Shown: positions 17,761-26,780, counted from the stretch's first letter. The stretch is DNA of 64,000 nt from Serratia inhibens (GCF_003591175.1 NZ_QYYG01000002.1:496001-560000); one strand, 5' to 3'. The notes: generated from the letters alone by a model not told the origin. Made by a program: numbers and translations.

Positions 17761-18015
17761 TTAGGGCGCGGTATCCGCTTCCAGCTTGATCAGATAGATC
17801 AATGCCTGGTCGCGATGATCATGACACATCTCGCGGCTGGCCTGCAGGCTGCCGCACACCTTGGGCCGCAGCGGCGAGTGAAACAGGCCGCAACGCAGTT
17901 GCTCACTCAGATGAATGCAGCGGGTATTGGCGGGCTTGCCGTTGGGCATGCCGGGAATGGGGCTGGATATTGAAGGCGCGATACAACAGGCGCCACAGTC
18001 GGTACGACAGTCCAT
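17761..18015 (-). CDS. yeiW: YkgJ-family cysteine-cluster protein YeiW
   Basis: The 84-residue protein matches E. coli YeiW almost throughout, beginning [14 protein letters not shown]. Eight cysteines, in the pattern CxxxCGACC near the N-terminus and C-x-CG-x-F, VCG and EMCHD later, indicate a metal or Fe-S cluster binding site of the UPF0153 family. I chose the ATG at 18015 over an upstream in-frame ATG at 18066 because it gives the E. coli length. It is convergent with setB, six bases apart. Its biochemical role is unknown. Confidence 0.92.
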   Translation of the reverse strand: MDCRTDCGACCIAPSISSPIPGMPNGKPANTRCIHLSEQLRCGLFHSPLRPKVCGSLQASREMCHDHRDQALIYLIKLEADTAP

Positions 18016-18240
18016 CAGCGAGTCTCCCGGTGGGCTGGCGGAATTGAAGCGCGACAATATCAGCACGGCTCATCCGCCGCCAGCATAATCCGGTTATGCT
18101 CGCGAATCTTTACACCCTACCTCCATAGCCACAAACCGGCCATTTGCGCGCAGGCCAAAAATACGCCAAAAATGGGCCAATTAACGCCAATTAATGCATG
18201 AAACAAGCATATTCACGGCTTTACATGCGCCAATCGCACA

Positions 18241-18260
18241 TGTACCATTGAGCTAGTACA
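18241..18260. promoter_or_regulatory. TrpR-type operator upstream of mtr
   Basis: TGTAC ... CTAGTACA forms an imperfect palindrome with the CTAGTAC half-site characteristic of Trp repressor operators, 39-58 bases before the mtr start. E. coli mtr is repressed by TrpR with tryptophan, so the assignment is natural. I do not see clear TyrR boxes. Confidence 0.68.
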
Positions 18261-18298
18261 AAAGAACCCACGGCCGATGCGGCCACTCAGGAGCAAAA

Positions 18299-19543
18299 AT
18301 GTCCACGGACACCATCCAGAAGCTAGCCCGCCCTTCGGTACTCGGCGGCGCGATGATCATTGCAGGCACCGCCGTCGGCGCCGGCATGTTCTCCATTCCC
18401 ATCGTCACTTCTGGCGTGTGGTTCAGCGGCTCCGTGGCGCTGTTGATTTATACCTGGGCCTGCATGCTGATTTCCGGCCTGATGATCCTGGAAGCCACGC
18501 TGCATTACCCAAGCGGCGCCAGCTTCCATACCATCGTCAAAGATCTGCTGGGCAAAGGCTGGAACGCCATTAACGGCATTTCCATTACCTTTGTGCTGTA
18601 CATCCTGACCTACGCCTACATTTCCGCCGGCGGTTCGATCATCGCCCATACGCTGGAAGGCATCGTCGGCGTCGGCCAAACCACCGCCGGATTGGTGTTT
18701 GCCATCGTGGTGGCGTTTATCGTTTGGTTGTCCACCCGCGCCGTCGATCGCCTGAGCACCATTCTGATCGGCGGGATGGTGATCACCTTTGTGATGTCGG
18801 TGGGCGATATGTTCACCCACGTACAACCGGCGGTACTGTTCAACCGCGGCGATGACCAGGCCAGCTATCTGCCTTATGCACTGGCGGCGTTGCCCTATCT
18901 GCTGACGTCGTTCGGCTACCACGGCAACGTGCCGGGGTTGGTGAAGTACTACCAAAAAGACAGCCGCGCGGTGGTGCGCAGCCTGGTGTACGGCACGCTG
19001 TTGGCGCTGGCGATCTATATCCTGTGGCAGTATGTGATTCAGGGCAACATCGCCCGCGACGCCTTCAAACAGGTGATTGCCGAGGGCGGCAATATCGGCA
19101 GCCTGCTCAAGCAAATGGGCAATGTTTCCAGCAGCCAGGCCGTTGGCCAGTTGCTGAACGCCTTCTCTTATATGGCGCTGGCCAGTTCATTCCTTGGGGT
19201 ATCGCTTGGCCTGTTCGATTATCTGGCGGACTTCTTTAAATTCAGCGATGACACTACCGGGCGCAGCAAAACCGCGCTGGTGACTTTCGCGCCGCCAACG
19301 CTGGCCGCCCTGCTGTTCCCGAACGGCTTCCTGTACGCCATCGGCTTCGCCGGGCTGGCGGCCACCATCTGGGCGGTGATCGTGCCGGCGATGTTGGCGC
19401 GCGCCAGCCGCCGCCGCTTCCCGCAGGCGCAGTATCGCGCGCCTGGCGGCCACGGCATGATCCTGTTCATCATTCTGTTCGGGGTTATCAACGCCTCCGC
19501 TCATTTGCTGGCGTTGCTCGGCCTGCTGCCGGTATTCCAGTAA
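18299..19543 (+). CDS. mtr: Tryptophan-specific permease
   Basis: This 414-residue, 11-helix transporter of the hydroxy/aromatic amino acid permease family has exactly the length of E. coli Mtr. Matching segments include [36 protein letters not shown] and [19 protein letters not shown]. It imports tryptophan with high affinity. The ribosome site AGGAG precedes the ATG at 18299. E. coli mtr lies elsewhere on the chromosome, so this copy interrupts the yeiW-yeiP order. A TyrP or TnaB identity is less likely, given the overall match and the TrpR-type operator. Confidence 0.92.
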   Translation: MSTDTIQKLARPSVLGGAMIIAGTAVGAGMFSIPIVTSGVWFSGSVALLIYTWACMLISGLMILEATLHYPSGASFHTIVKDLLGKGWNAINGISITFVLYILTYAYISAGGSIIAHTLEGIVGVGQTTAGLVFAIVVAFIVWLSTRAVDRLSTILIGGMVITFVMSVGDMFTHVQPAVLFNRGDDQASYLPYALAALPYLLTSFGYHGNVPGLVKYYQKDSRAVVRSLVYGTLLALAIYILWQYVIQGNIARDAFKQVIAEGGNIGSLLKQMGNVSSSQAVGQLLNAFSYMALASSFLGVSLGLFDYLADFFKFSDDTTGRSKTALVTFAPPTLAALLFPNGFLYAIGFAGLAATIWAVIVPAMLARASRRRFPQAQYRAPGGHGMILFIILFGVINASAHLLALLGLLPVFQ

Positions 19544-19551
19544 ATCCGCTC

Positions 19552-19578
19552 AGGGGATGGCGTTCGTCATCCCCTTTC
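19552..19578 (+). terminator. Probable terminator after mtr
   Basis: AGGGGATG (19552-19559) and CATCCCCT (19568-19575) form an 8-bp stem with an 8-base loop and a short T-run. Confidence 0.65.
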
Positions 19579-19672
19579 CGTCACTGTTTTTGCGCGATCT
19601 GCTTGCCTGAAATCGGCGGCGCGAGTAACTTGTCGCAACTTCTCAAATACTCTTCATTGCAGGTTACTTTAT

Positions 19673-20245
19673 ATGGCAAAGGCTAACGAAATTAAGCGCG
19701 GCATGGCGATCAATTACAACGGCAAACTGCTGCTGGTGAAAGACATCGATGTGCAAAGCCCAAGCGCCCGCGGCGCCAGCACTTTATATAAAATGCGCTT
19801 CTCCGACGTCCGTACCGGGTTGAAGGTAGAAGAGCGCTTTAAGGGCGACGATATTCTGGACACCATCACGCTGTCGCGCCGCAAGGTGAACTTCTCTTAT
19901 ATCGACGGGGAAGAATACGTGTTCATGGATGACGAGGATTTCACCCCGTACATCTTCAAGAAAGACCAGATCGAAGACGAGTTGCTGTTTATTCCTGAAG
20001 CCGGCCTGCCGGGGATGCAGGTGCTGACGCTGGAAGGCCAGGTGCTGGCGCTGGAACTGCCGCAGACCGTGGATATGGAAATTGTCGACACCGCGCCGGG
20101 CATCAAAGGCGCCTCCGCCAGCGCCCGCAACAAGCCGGCCACCATGGCGACCGGCCTGACCATTCATGTGCCGGAATACCTCAGCGCCGGTGACAAAATC
20201 CGCATTCATATTGCAGAGCGTCGCTATATGAGCCGCGCAGACTAG
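19673..20245 (+). CDS. efpL: Elongation factor P-like protein EfpL (YeiP)
   Basis: The 190-residue protein has the three-domain EF-P fold and the same length as E. coli YeiP. The tip of domain I reads SPSARGAST with Arg33 where EF-P carries the lysine that is beta-lysylated, the distinguishing feature of EfpL. It binds ribosomes stalled at proline-rich stretches and relieves the stall. The final residues [15 protein letters not shown] match the family. It stands alone, followed by a palindromic element and then convergent uxuA. Confidence 0.95.
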   Translation: MAKANEIKRGMAINYNGKLLLVKDIDVQSPSARGASTLYKMRFSDVRTGLKVEERFKGDDILDTITLSRRKVNFSYIDGEEYVFMDDEDFTPYIFKKDQIEDELLFIPEAGLPGMQVLTLEGQVLALELPQTVDMEIVDTAPGIKGASASARNKPATMATGLTIHVPEYLSAGDKIRIHIAERRYMSRAD

Positions 20246-20254
20246 CCCTTCGTC

Positions 20255-20355
20255 TTTCACGCTGCAGCGTTGTTGGCTACTAGCCCTCACCCCAGTCACT
20301 TACCGATGTAAGCTCCTGGGGATGGGTGCTCTTGCTGCCTGGCTGCAGCGTGAAA
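20255..20355. repeat. Nested palindromic intergenic element (101 bp)
   Basis: Three concentric inverted repeats are visible. The outer arms TTTCACGCTGCAGC (20255-20268) and GCTGCAGCGTGAAA (20342-20355) are perfect over 14 bp. Middle arms are CCCCAG (20290-20295) and CTGGGG (20316-20321), with a tiny hairpin CTTAC/GTAAG (20299-20303, 20308-20312) at the centre. It lies between the convergent efpL and uxuA genes and could end both transcripts. The architecture resembles dispersed palindromic repeats of enterobacteria. No second copy is evident in this window. Confidence 0.75.
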
Positions 20356-20376
20356 TCCATTGGGCTTATTCTTGCT

Positions 20377-21570
20377 TTACAACGGCAATTCAGGGAAGAA
20401 ACGGCGCTTAAGCGCCAGCTCAACGCCACGCAGCTCCGCCAACCCTTTCAGCCGACCAATCGCCGAGTAGCCCGGATTGGTTTTTTTCTTCAAATCATCC
20501 AGCATCTGGTGCCCGTGATCGGGACGCATCGGGATCGGCCGGCGATCGCCCGCCTGATGACGCCGCTGCTCCTCGCTCAGGATCGCCTCAATCACCGCAA
20601 CCATATCCACGTCACCCTGCAGATGGGCACCCTCATGGAAACTCTTCGGGTTCTCTTCGCGGCAGGTGGCGCGCAGGTGGGTGAAATGGATGCGATCGCC
20701 GAAAGTATCAATCATCCGAACCAGGTCATTATCCGCACGCACGCCGTAGGAGCCGGTACACATAGTAAAACCGTTATAAAGGCTGTCGACGGTCTGCTTC
20801 AACCACTGCATGTCCTCAATGGTGGACACGATGCGCGGCAGGCCGAGGATCGGCCGCGGCGGATCGTCAGGATGCACCGCCAGGCGCACGCCAACCTCCT
20901 CCGCCACCGGCACAATGGCGCGCAGGAATACCGCCATATTTTCGCGCAGTTGCGCCTTGTCGATCGCATCGTACTCCGCCAGACGGGCACGGAACTGATC
21001 GAGCGTGTATCCCTCTTCGGCACCCGGCAGCCCGGCGATGATATTGCCGGTCAATTTGTTTTTTTCCGCGTCGCTCATGGCAGCGAAATGGGCCGCCGCC
21101 TGCGTTTGCTCTTCCGGTGTGTAATCCTGTTGCGCGCCGGCGCGTTGCAGGATGTGCAGATCAAAGGCGGCAAAGGCAATGTGATCGAAACGCAGCGCTT
21201 TCGAACCGTCGGGCAGCAGGTACTCCAGATCGGTACGTGTCCAGTCGAGGATCGGCATAAAGTTGTAGCACACGGTATCGATGCCACAGGCCGCCAGATT
21301 ACGCAGTGACTGCTGGTAATTGGCAATATGCCGCAGGTAATTACCGCTGTGGGTTTTGATCTCTTCATGCACCGGAATGCTTTCCACTACCGACCACACC
21401 AGGCCTTTCTCCGCCAACAACGCCTGACGCGCCTTGATCTCATCGATCGGCCAGACTTCGCCATTGGGAATATGGTGCAGTGCGGTGACAACGCCGGTGG
21501 CGCCGGCCTGACGCACATCGTCAAGAGAGACAGGATCGTTCGGCCCATACCAACGCCATGTTTGTTCCAT
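20377..21570 (-). CDS. uxuA: Mannonate dehydratase
   Basis: The 397-residue enzyme dehydrates D-mannonate to 2-keto-3-deoxygluconate in glucuronate catabolism. It starts [21 protein letters not shown], and has [27 protein letters not shown] and MRPDHGHQM, all typical of UxuA, including the metal-binding histidines and aspartates. Length is close to E. coli UxuA (394). It is divergent from yeiQ, which would supply its substrate. In E. coli uxuA sits elsewhere with uxuB, so its position here is an insertion relative to that map. Confidence 0.96.
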   Translation of the reverse strand: MEQTWRWYGPNDPVSLDDVRQAGATGVVTALHHIPNGEVWPIDEIKARQALLAEKGLVWSVVESIPVHEEIKTHSGNYLRHIANYQQSLRNLAACGIDTVCYNFMPILDWTRTDLEYLLPDGSKALRFDHIAFAAFDLHILQRAGAQQDYTPEEQTQAAAHFAAMSDAEKNKLTGNIIAGLPGAEEGYTLDQFRARLAEYDAIDKAQLRENMAVFLRAIVPVAEEVGVRLAVHPDDPPRPILGLPRIVSTIEDMQWLKQTVDSLYNGFTMCTGSYGVRADNDLVRMIDTFGDRIHFTHLRATCREENPKSFHEGAHLQGDVDMVAVIEAILSEEQRRHQAGDRRPIPMRPDHGHQMLDDLKKKTNPGYSAIGRLKGLAELRGVELALKRRFFPELPL

Positions 21571-21629
21571 TGTTTATCCTTGTAAAAATCGCCGGAGGTT
21601 GCGGTGATCAAGATCGCTCAAACCTGACA

Positions 21630-21647
21630 ATCTTGTTATACCAAATG
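21630..21647. promoter_or_regulatory. UxuR/ExuR-like operator
   Basis: ATCTTGTTATACCAAATG matches 13 of 18 positions of the palindrome AAATTGGTATACCAATTT, which I recall as the UxuR/ExuR consensus. It lies 60-77 bases upstream of uxuA. Confidence 0.6.
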
Positions 21648-21741
21648 AGATAGATATCATTTATCTTTTACCTTACTCCTTCATGGCCTGCTGTCAAAAC
21701 AGAAATCGCAGTGGGTTGATCCACTTCACGAATCTGGCTTA

Positions 21742-21758
21742 TTTTGGACTGACCAATT
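21742..21758. promoter_or_regulatory. Second GntR-family operator candidate
   Basis: TTTTGGACTGACCAATT contains TTGG and CCAA half-sites around a 5-base centre. The right half is perfect for the TGG-TnnnA-CCA type of GntR/FadR-subfamily sites. It lies about 150 bases upstream of yeiQ. Confidence 0.45.
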
Positions 21759-21905
21759 TTATTGATGCGCCGACAGCCTTACACTGGCGGCAGAGAGCCA
21801 GTACGATAAACGCGGGAAACAGCCTCACTTGTCGTCTGCAAAACTGGTCTGATAGCTTTTGAAAAGTTACCGGCCAGTACCTTTTACCCAGCTTTGGAGC
21901 CTTGA

Positions 21906-23387
21906 ATGAAGACTATCGCCAACTCGCCGCTGCCTGATGCGGTCCAGCAGCCGCGCTACAATCGCAGCGCATTGCAAAGCCGTATGGTGCATATCGGATT
22001 TGGCGCTTTCCACCGCGCCCACCAGGCGCTGCTTACCGATCGGGTGCTGAACCGCCAGGGCGGCGACTGGGGTATTTGCGAAATCAGCCTGTCTGGCGGT
22101 GTGCCATTGTTCCAGAGCCTGCGTTTGCAGGATCATCTGTATAGCGTGCTGGAGAAAGGCGCGACGGGTAACCAGGCCATCGTGATTGGCGCAGTGAATG
22201 AAAGCGTGCATCGCAAACTGGAAGGGATCGAGGCCGTGCTGGAAAAGCTGGCGGAACCTCAGGTGGCGATAGTGTCGATGACCATTACCGAAAAAGGTTA
22301 CTGCATCGAACCGGGCAGCGGAAAGTTGGATCTGCAACATGAGGCGATCCGCGCCGATCTGGCCAATCCGGGTCAGCCGGCCACCGTTCCCGGCATTCTG
22401 GTGGAGGCGCTTCGCCTGCGCCTTGAACGCGGCCTGCCCGCCTTCACCCTGCTCTCCTGCGACAACATTCCGGAAAACGGCCACGTGCTGCGTAATGCAA
22501 TCATCGGGTTGGCGCAGGAGCGTGACGGCGCACTGGCCGAATGGATTGCCCGGCAGGCCAGCTTCCCCAGCACCATGGTCGACCGCATCGTTCCGGCCGC
22601 CACACCGGAAACGCTGGATGACATTGCCGCCGCGCTCGGCGGCGTCCACGATGAATGTGCCATCGCTTGCGAACCCTTTATTCAATGGGTGGTGGAAGAT
22701 AATTTTGTCGCCGGCCGACCGGCCTGGGAACTGGCCGGGGCGCAGTTGGTCGACGACGTGCTGCCGTTTGAACAGATGAAGCTGCGCATGCTGAACGGCA
22801 GCCATTCGTTCCTGGCCTATCTCGGTTATCTGGGCGGCTATCAATACATAAACGACTGCATGACCGACGAGTCTTATCGCCGTGCCGCCCACCATCTGAT
22901 GTTGGCCGAGCAGGCACCGACACTCAGCGTCAGCGGCATCGATCTGGCCGCCTATGCAGCACAATTGATTGAGCGCTACAGTAACCCTGCGTTGCAGCAC
23001 CGTACCTGGCAAATCGCGATGGACGGCACGCAAAAACTGCCGCAGCGCATGCTGGATTCGGTCCGCTGGCATCTGCAGCACGGTGGCAGCTATGCCGGCC
23101 TGGCATTGGGCGTCGCCGCCTGGATGCGCTATGTCAGCGGCGTGGATGACGCCGGCCAGCCTATCGACATCCGCGATCCGCTGCTGCCTGCGTTGCAGCA
23201 AAGGGTAGCCGCTACGCCGGATGATGAGCAGCGGGTTAAGGCGCTATTGGGGCTGAAGACCGTTTTCGGCGAACAACTGCCGGCCGAGGGTGAATTTGTG
23301 GCGGCAGTCACCCGCGCTTACCTGTCGCTGCGCGATCGCGGGGCGCGTCAAACGGTGAAAGAGTGGGTTTCGACTCAACTGGCCTGA
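21906..23387 (+). CDS. yeiQ: Fructuronate reductase family protein YeiQ (mannitol dehydrogenase superfamily)
   Basis: The 493-residue NAD-dependent polyol dehydrogenase closely follows E. coli YeiQ, with the N-terminal nucleotide-binding segment VHIGFGAFHRAHQALLTD and the catalytic region CEPFIQWVVEDNF ... MKLRMLNGSHSFLAYLGY, including the family lysine (MKLRMLN). It is expected to interconvert fructuronate and mannonate, or a closely related uronate/polyol pair. Divergent pairing with mannonate dehydratase, and shared putative operators, argue that here it acts as the fructuronate reductase (UxuB role). A strong hairpin follows the stop. Confidence 0.9.
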   Translation: MKTIANSPLPDAVQQPRYNRSALQSRMVHIGFGAFHRAHQALLTDRVLNRQGGDWGICEISLSGGVPLFQSLRLQDHLYSVLEKGATGNQAIVIGAVNESVHRKLEGIEAVLEKLAEPQVAIVSMTITEKGYCIEPGSGKLDLQHEAIRADLANPGQPATVPGILVEALRLRLERGLPAFTLLSCDNIPENGHVLRNAIIGLAQERDGALAEWIARQASFPSTMVDRIVPAATPETLDDIAAALGGVHDECAIACEPFIQWVVEDNFVAGRPAWELAGAQLVDDVLPFEQMKLRMLNGSHSFLAYLGYLGGYQYINDCMTDESYRRAAHHLMLAEQAPTLSVSGIDLAAYAAQLIERYSNPALQHRTWQIAMDGTQKLPQRMLDSVRWHLQHGGSYAGLALGVAAWMRYVSGVDDAGQPIDIRDPLLPALQQRVAATPDDEQRVKALLGLKTVFGEQLPAEGEFVAAVTRAYLSLRDRGARQTVKEWVSTQLA

Positions 23388-23399
23388 AGATATAATAGT

Positions 23400-23426
23400 T
23401 ATGCCGGGCAACCTGTGCCCGGCATA
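23400..23426. terminator. Hairpin between convergent yeiQ and the small exported protein
   Basis: TATGCCGGGCA and TGCCCGGCATA form a perfect 11-bp stem with a 5-base loop. There is no T-run, so termination is probable but not certain. Confidence 0.6.
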
Positions 23427-23436
23427 GTCGAACACC

Positions 23437-23745
23437 TTAACGATAAACCACGGTCATGACGGCCAATTTTTTCTGCTGATCCACCCACTGCATTTCCGTC
23501 GTGCCTAAATTCAGTGGAAGCTCTTTGCGTGAAGCATCGAAATGCGACAGGGTTTGTTGCCCTTGATAGTGCTGCCCATTGCGATAACATTGCGTACTGG
23601 CCGTTGAACCGGCAACATCCACCGAGCAGGGGCTTTCTACGACCGAACCGACAAAATGAATAACCCCGCCAGTGGTTTCGGCATGGCCTGCCGCCGTCCA
23701 TGAAAACAACATTCCTGCGATCAAAAATAACCGAGAGATATTCAT
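23437..23745 (-). CDS. Small exported pilin-like protein
   Basis: The 102-residue protein starts with a clear signal peptide (MNISRLFLIAGMLFSWTAAGHA, cleavage after about residue 22). The mature part of about 80 residues begins GGVIHFVGSVVESPCSV, which is like the first strand of type 1 pilin subunits, has a second cysteine at TQC for a disulfide, and ends VMTVVYR like the pilin C-terminal strand. Pilins are normally about twice this length, and there is no usher, chaperone or other fimbrial gene nearby. An AGGG ribosome site precedes the start. Function is unknown; it may be an orphan minimal pilin-fold protein. Confidence 0.75.
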   Translation of the reverse strand: MNISRLFLIAGMLFSWTAAGHAETTGGVIHFVGSVVESPCSVDVAGSTASTQCYRNGQHYQGQQTLSHFDASRKELPLNLGTTEMQWVDQQKKLAVMTVVYR

Positions 23746-24058
23746 GGCACCCTCACTTTTTGTTAACTCAATTTAAACATAGAGGATCTTCTTAGGAATA
23801 ATCGCAAGGTAAGGGGATCTATTTGATGGATATTCCAGCCATTAATAGCGTAAAAACAAGCTACTAACCGCCAGCATCCTTGTCTAATACAGGGTTTTTG
23901 TTGGGAATTTTCCGAACAGCAAGCGTGGATTTCGCCGGTTAAATAACGCATCTTAACCTATTGAATTTGTGACATGGCGCAGGTTAACCCCCGCACACGG
24001 CCAGGCATCACGGATTAATGATTGTCCCCATGGACTTTATCAACATCAGGAATCATCA
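23746..24058. promoter_or_regulatory. Intergenic region before yeiR
   Basis: This 313-base divergent gap is AT-rich in its first half. I see no gene, no obvious Zur site and no strong repeat. An in-frame start at 23969 would extend yeiR by 30 unconserved residues. Confidence 0.4.
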
Positions 24059-25033
24059 ATGACCAAAACCAACCTGATCACCGGTTTTCTCGGCAGCGGT
24101 AAAACCACCACCATCCGTCATTTGCTGGCCAACAAGCCGGAACATGAGCGCTGGGCGGTGCTGGTGAATGAATTCGGTGAAATTGGCATCGACGGCGCGC
24201 TGCTGGCAGACAGCGGCGCAGTGCTGAAGGAGATCCCCGGCGGTTGCATGTGCTGCGTAAACGGCCTGCCGATGCAGGTCGGATTGAATATGCTGTTGCA
24301 ACAAAGCAAACCCGATCGGTTACTCATCGAGCCCACCGGCCTGGGCCATCCGAAGCAAATCCTGTCGTTGCTGACGCAAGACAGCTACGCAGGCTGGATC
24401 GATCTGCAGGCCACGCTGTGCCTGCTGGACGCCCGCCAGCTCAGCGAGCCGCGCTATCGCGAAAATGAAAACTTTCGCGATCAGTTGGCGGCAGCCGACA
24501 TTATTTTGGCCAGTAAAAGTGACACCTATCAACCGCAGGATCTATTGGCTTTGCAGCAATGGACGGCGCAAGATCCCAGCCAGCGGCCGCTTTATCCCAT
24601 AGAACAAGGTCGGGCGAATGTGGATTGGCTCAACCTGCCTCGCACGAATCGCACAGAATTACCGGATGCGCAGCAGCATCATAGCCATGCCAAAACTCAG
24701 GGTCTGGCCGCATTACGGCTGCCGGAAACGTCGCGTTGGCGACGGGCGCTCAATCAGGGCCAGGGGTTTACCAGCTGCGGCTGGATTTTTGATGCGGACA
24801 CGGTGTTCGATACCATTGGCATCATGGAGTGGGTGCGGCTGGCGCCGGTCGAACGCGCCAAAGGCGTGGTCCGCATTGCGGAAGGCACATTGCTGATTAA
24901 CCGCCAGGGGCAGGATCTTAATATCGAAACGCGCCCTGTCACGCCGCTGGATAGCCGCATTGAACTGATCCACAGCGAAAATGCTGACTGGAACGCCCTG
25001 CAATCTCAGCTGTTTAATATTCGTTTAAGTTAA
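24059..25033 (+). CDS. yeiR: Zinc-binding G3E-family GTPase YeiR
   Basis: The 324-residue COG0523/CobW-type GTPase opens MTKTNLITGFLGSGKTTTIR with a Walker A P-loop (GFLGSGKT, 9-16). The metal-binding CxCC motif is GGCMCC (cysteines 63, 65, 66). A C-terminal CobW-like domain follows (about 225-320). It is thought to act as a metallochaperone that hydrolyses GTP while handling zinc. I chose the ATG at 24059, preceded by AGGA, which gives the E. coli-like length and puts the P-loop at the usual position. It is followed closely by lpxT. Confidence 0.93.
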   Translation: MTKTNLITGFLGSGKTTTIRHLLANKPEHERWAVLVNEFGEIGIDGALLADSGAVLKEIPGGCMCCVNGLPMQVGLNMLLQQSKPDRLLIEPTGLGHPKQILSLLTQDSYAGWIDLQATLCLLDARQLSEPRYRENENFRDQLAAADIILASKSDTYQPQDLLALQQWTAQDPSQRPLYPIEQGRANVDWLNLPRTNRTELPDAQQHHSHAKTQGLAALRLPETSRWRRALNQGQGFTSCGWIFDADTVFDTIGIMEWVRLAPVERAKGVVRIAEGTLLINRQGQDLNIETRPVTPLDSRIELIHSENADWNALQSQLFNIRLS

Positions 25034-25084
25034 AATCTTTACCGTTAGCATCATTTTATTTTTAGACTTACAACAGGTTATGTC

Positions 25085-25795
25085 ATGACTCGCCGCAATT
25101 TACCCTTCATCATTTTCTTCAATTTACTGGGCATTGCGCTGTTTCTGTCCTGGTTCCTGCCGGCTAACCACGGTTACTGGTTTACTTTGGACTCAGCGAT
25201 TTTCTTTTTCTTCAACCGCCATCTGGCAACCGATCCCGGTTTTCTGCATTTGGTGGCGATCACCAATAACCGCGCCTTTGACGTGATTTCACTGATCGCC
25301 ATGGGGCTGCTGTACCTGTATTTTTATCTCAAGCAGGATGCCGCCGGCCGCCGCCGTTTGCTGATCACCGGCGTTGTCATGTTGCTGACAGCCGTAGTGC
25401 TGAACCAGCTTGGGCACCTGTTGCCGGTGAAACACCCCAGCCCGTCGCTCAGCTTCGAGAATATCAACCGGGTCAGTACGCTGACCGGTATCCCCACCAA
25501 AGATGCCTCCAGCGACAGCTTCCCCGGCGACCACGGCATGATGCTGATGATTTTTAGCTGTTTTATGCTGCGCTATTTTAACCGCCGAGCCTTTGCCGTA
25601 GCGCTGCTGATCACCCTGGTTTTCTCGCTGCCGCGCGTGATGATCGGCGCCCACTGGTTCACCGATATCGCCGTCGGCTCCCTGTCCGTGGTATTGGTTG
25701 GCGCCAGTTGGTGTCTGATGACCCCATTCAGCGACAGATTGATTGACAGGTTGAACCTGATGTTGCCCGGCAAACACCGCCCCGCCCAGTCATAA
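25085..25795 (+). CDS. lpxT: Lipid A 1-diphosphate synthase (undecaprenyl pyrophosphate:lipid A 1-phosphate phosphotransferase)
   Basis: The 236-residue inner-membrane protein of the PAP2 superfamily has about six helices. The active-site motifs SFPGDHGM (about 143-150) and SLPRVMIGAHWFTD (about 180-193), with the catalytic histidine and the HxxxD triad, are intact. LpxT transfers a phosphate from undecaprenyl pyrophosphate to lipid A on the periplasmic face, adding negative charge to LPS and recycling the carrier. Its position before mepS is as in E. coli. Confidence 0.93.
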   Translation: MTRRNLPFIIFFNLLGIALFLSWFLPANHGYWFTLDSAIFFFFNRHLATDPGFLHLVAITNNRAFDVISLIAMGLLYLYFYLKQDAAGRRRLLITGVVMLLTAVVLNQLGHLLPVKHPSPSLSFENINRVSTLTGIPTKDASSDSFPGDHGMMLMIFSCFMLRYFNRRAFAVALLITLVFSLPRVMIGAHWFTDIAVGSLSVVLVGASWCLMTPFSDRLIDRLNLMLPGKHRPAQS

Positions 25796-26204
25796 CAAAT
25801 CGCTATGACCCACAGGAGGCTCGCTCGCCTCCTGATTATTTCAGCGCCGCTTGTTGTTTATTTCTGCATCATTGCGTTAACGCTTTCGTCACCTGATTTC
25901 AGGTAAAACCGACACAAGGGACAATCAGCATTTTTTATATGAAGTTTTACATTATGTTACATCACAAATTCATATAAAAAAGGGTGGAAAAAGGCTCGCA
26001 ATCCCTTATTTGTTGCGGTAATCTCGGATGCGTTTGTGCCTGGTTTACCCTGTTTCAGCATTAAATCCATGAAAAATGTGCGTTCCAGCACGTTTTCAGC
26101 GGTAAGCGATTGTCGGGGCAGCAGGTGCAGATTAGGCTCATTTCGTTTGGCATTTTTCAGGTAGCGACTTTCGTCGTTAAGGACTTCAAGGGAAAACAAC
26201 AACA
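25796..26204. promoter_or_regulatory. Long lpxT-mepS intergenic region
   Basis: This 409-base gap begins with a hairpin CAGGAGGC / GCCTCCTG (25813-25820, 25827-25834; loop TCGCTC) followed by a weak T-rich stretch, likely the lpxT terminator. The remainder, about 370 bases, holds the mepS promoter and possibly a long 5' leader. I see no convincing gene. An antisense reading frame at 25957-26205 lacks coding character. Confidence 0.5.
25813..25840 (+). terminator. Weak terminator after lpxT
   Basis: 8-bp perfect stem with a 6-base loop, then ATTATT. The U-tract is weak. Confidence 0.5.
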
Positions 26205-26780
26205 ATGGTCAAATCTCAACCGTTTCTGAGATATTTTTTGCGGGTAGTACCTGCAATTGCCGCAGCGGTAATGCTCTCCGCGTGCAGCTCGACTCACACT
26301 TCGAACTTGAATAACGCACAAACTGAGATGCATGCAGTTAATGACAAAAACGGTCTTTTACTGCAAGCCTCTCAGGATGAATTCGAAGCAATGGTCCGTA
26401 ACGTTGACGTTAAGTCAAAAATCATGGATCAGTATGCAGACTGGAAAGGCGTTCGCTACCGTTTAGGCGGCGAAAGCAAACGCGGCATTGATTGCTCGGC
26501 GTTTGTACAGCGCACCTTCCGCGAACAGTTTGGTATGGATTTGCCGCGATCTACCTATGAACAGGAAGACCTCGGCAAGAAAATCGTACGTACCAAACTG
26601 CGTCCTGGCGATCTGGTGCTGTTCCGCGCCGGCTCTACCGGGCGCCACGTCGGCATCTATTTAGGTAACGATCAGTTCGTTCATGCCTCTACCAGCAGCG
26701 GCGTGATGATTTCGAAATTGAGCGATAACTACTGGAATAAACGTTATCGCGAAGCCCGCAGAGTGCTGACCAGCAGCTGA
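26205..26780 (+). CDS. mepS: Murein DD-endopeptidase MepS (Spr)
   Basis: The 191-residue outer-membrane lipoprotein cleaves D-Ala-mDAP cross-links to allow cell-wall expansion. A lipoprotein signal ends in LSAC (Cys27). The NlpC/P60 catalytic domain has Cys97 in [12 protein letters not shown], His148 in [10 protein letters not shown] and His160 in FVHASTSSG. The sequence closely follows E. coli Spr. MepS abundance is controlled by NlpI-Prc proteolysis in E. coli. A strong terminator follows. Confidence 0.97.
   Translation: MVKSQPFLRYFLRVVPAIAAAVMLSACSSTHTSNLNNAQTEMHAVNDKNGLLLQASQDEFEAMVRNVDVKSKIMDQYADWKGVRYRLGGESKRGIDCSAFVQRTFREQFGMDLPRSTYEQEDLGKKIVRTKLRPGDLVLFRAGSTGRHVGIYLGNDQFVHASTSSGVMISKLSDNYWNKRYREARRVLTSS

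Larger units (their letters stand above)
21571..21905. promoter_or_regulatory. uxuA-yeiQ divergent control region
   Basis: The 335-base gap between the two divergent hexuronate genes contains two GntR-type operator candidates, annotated separately, and no gene. One set of sites could control both directions. Confidence 0.6.

Noticed and set aside
21867..23201. 444-codon open frame antisense to yeiQ
   Set aside because: Shadow of a strongly conserved dehydrogenase gene; no ribosome site and no motifs.
25957..26205. 82-codon antisense frame meeting the mepS start
   Set aside because: No ribosome site or similarity I recognise, and it lies in a probable leader region. I kept the region as intergenic.
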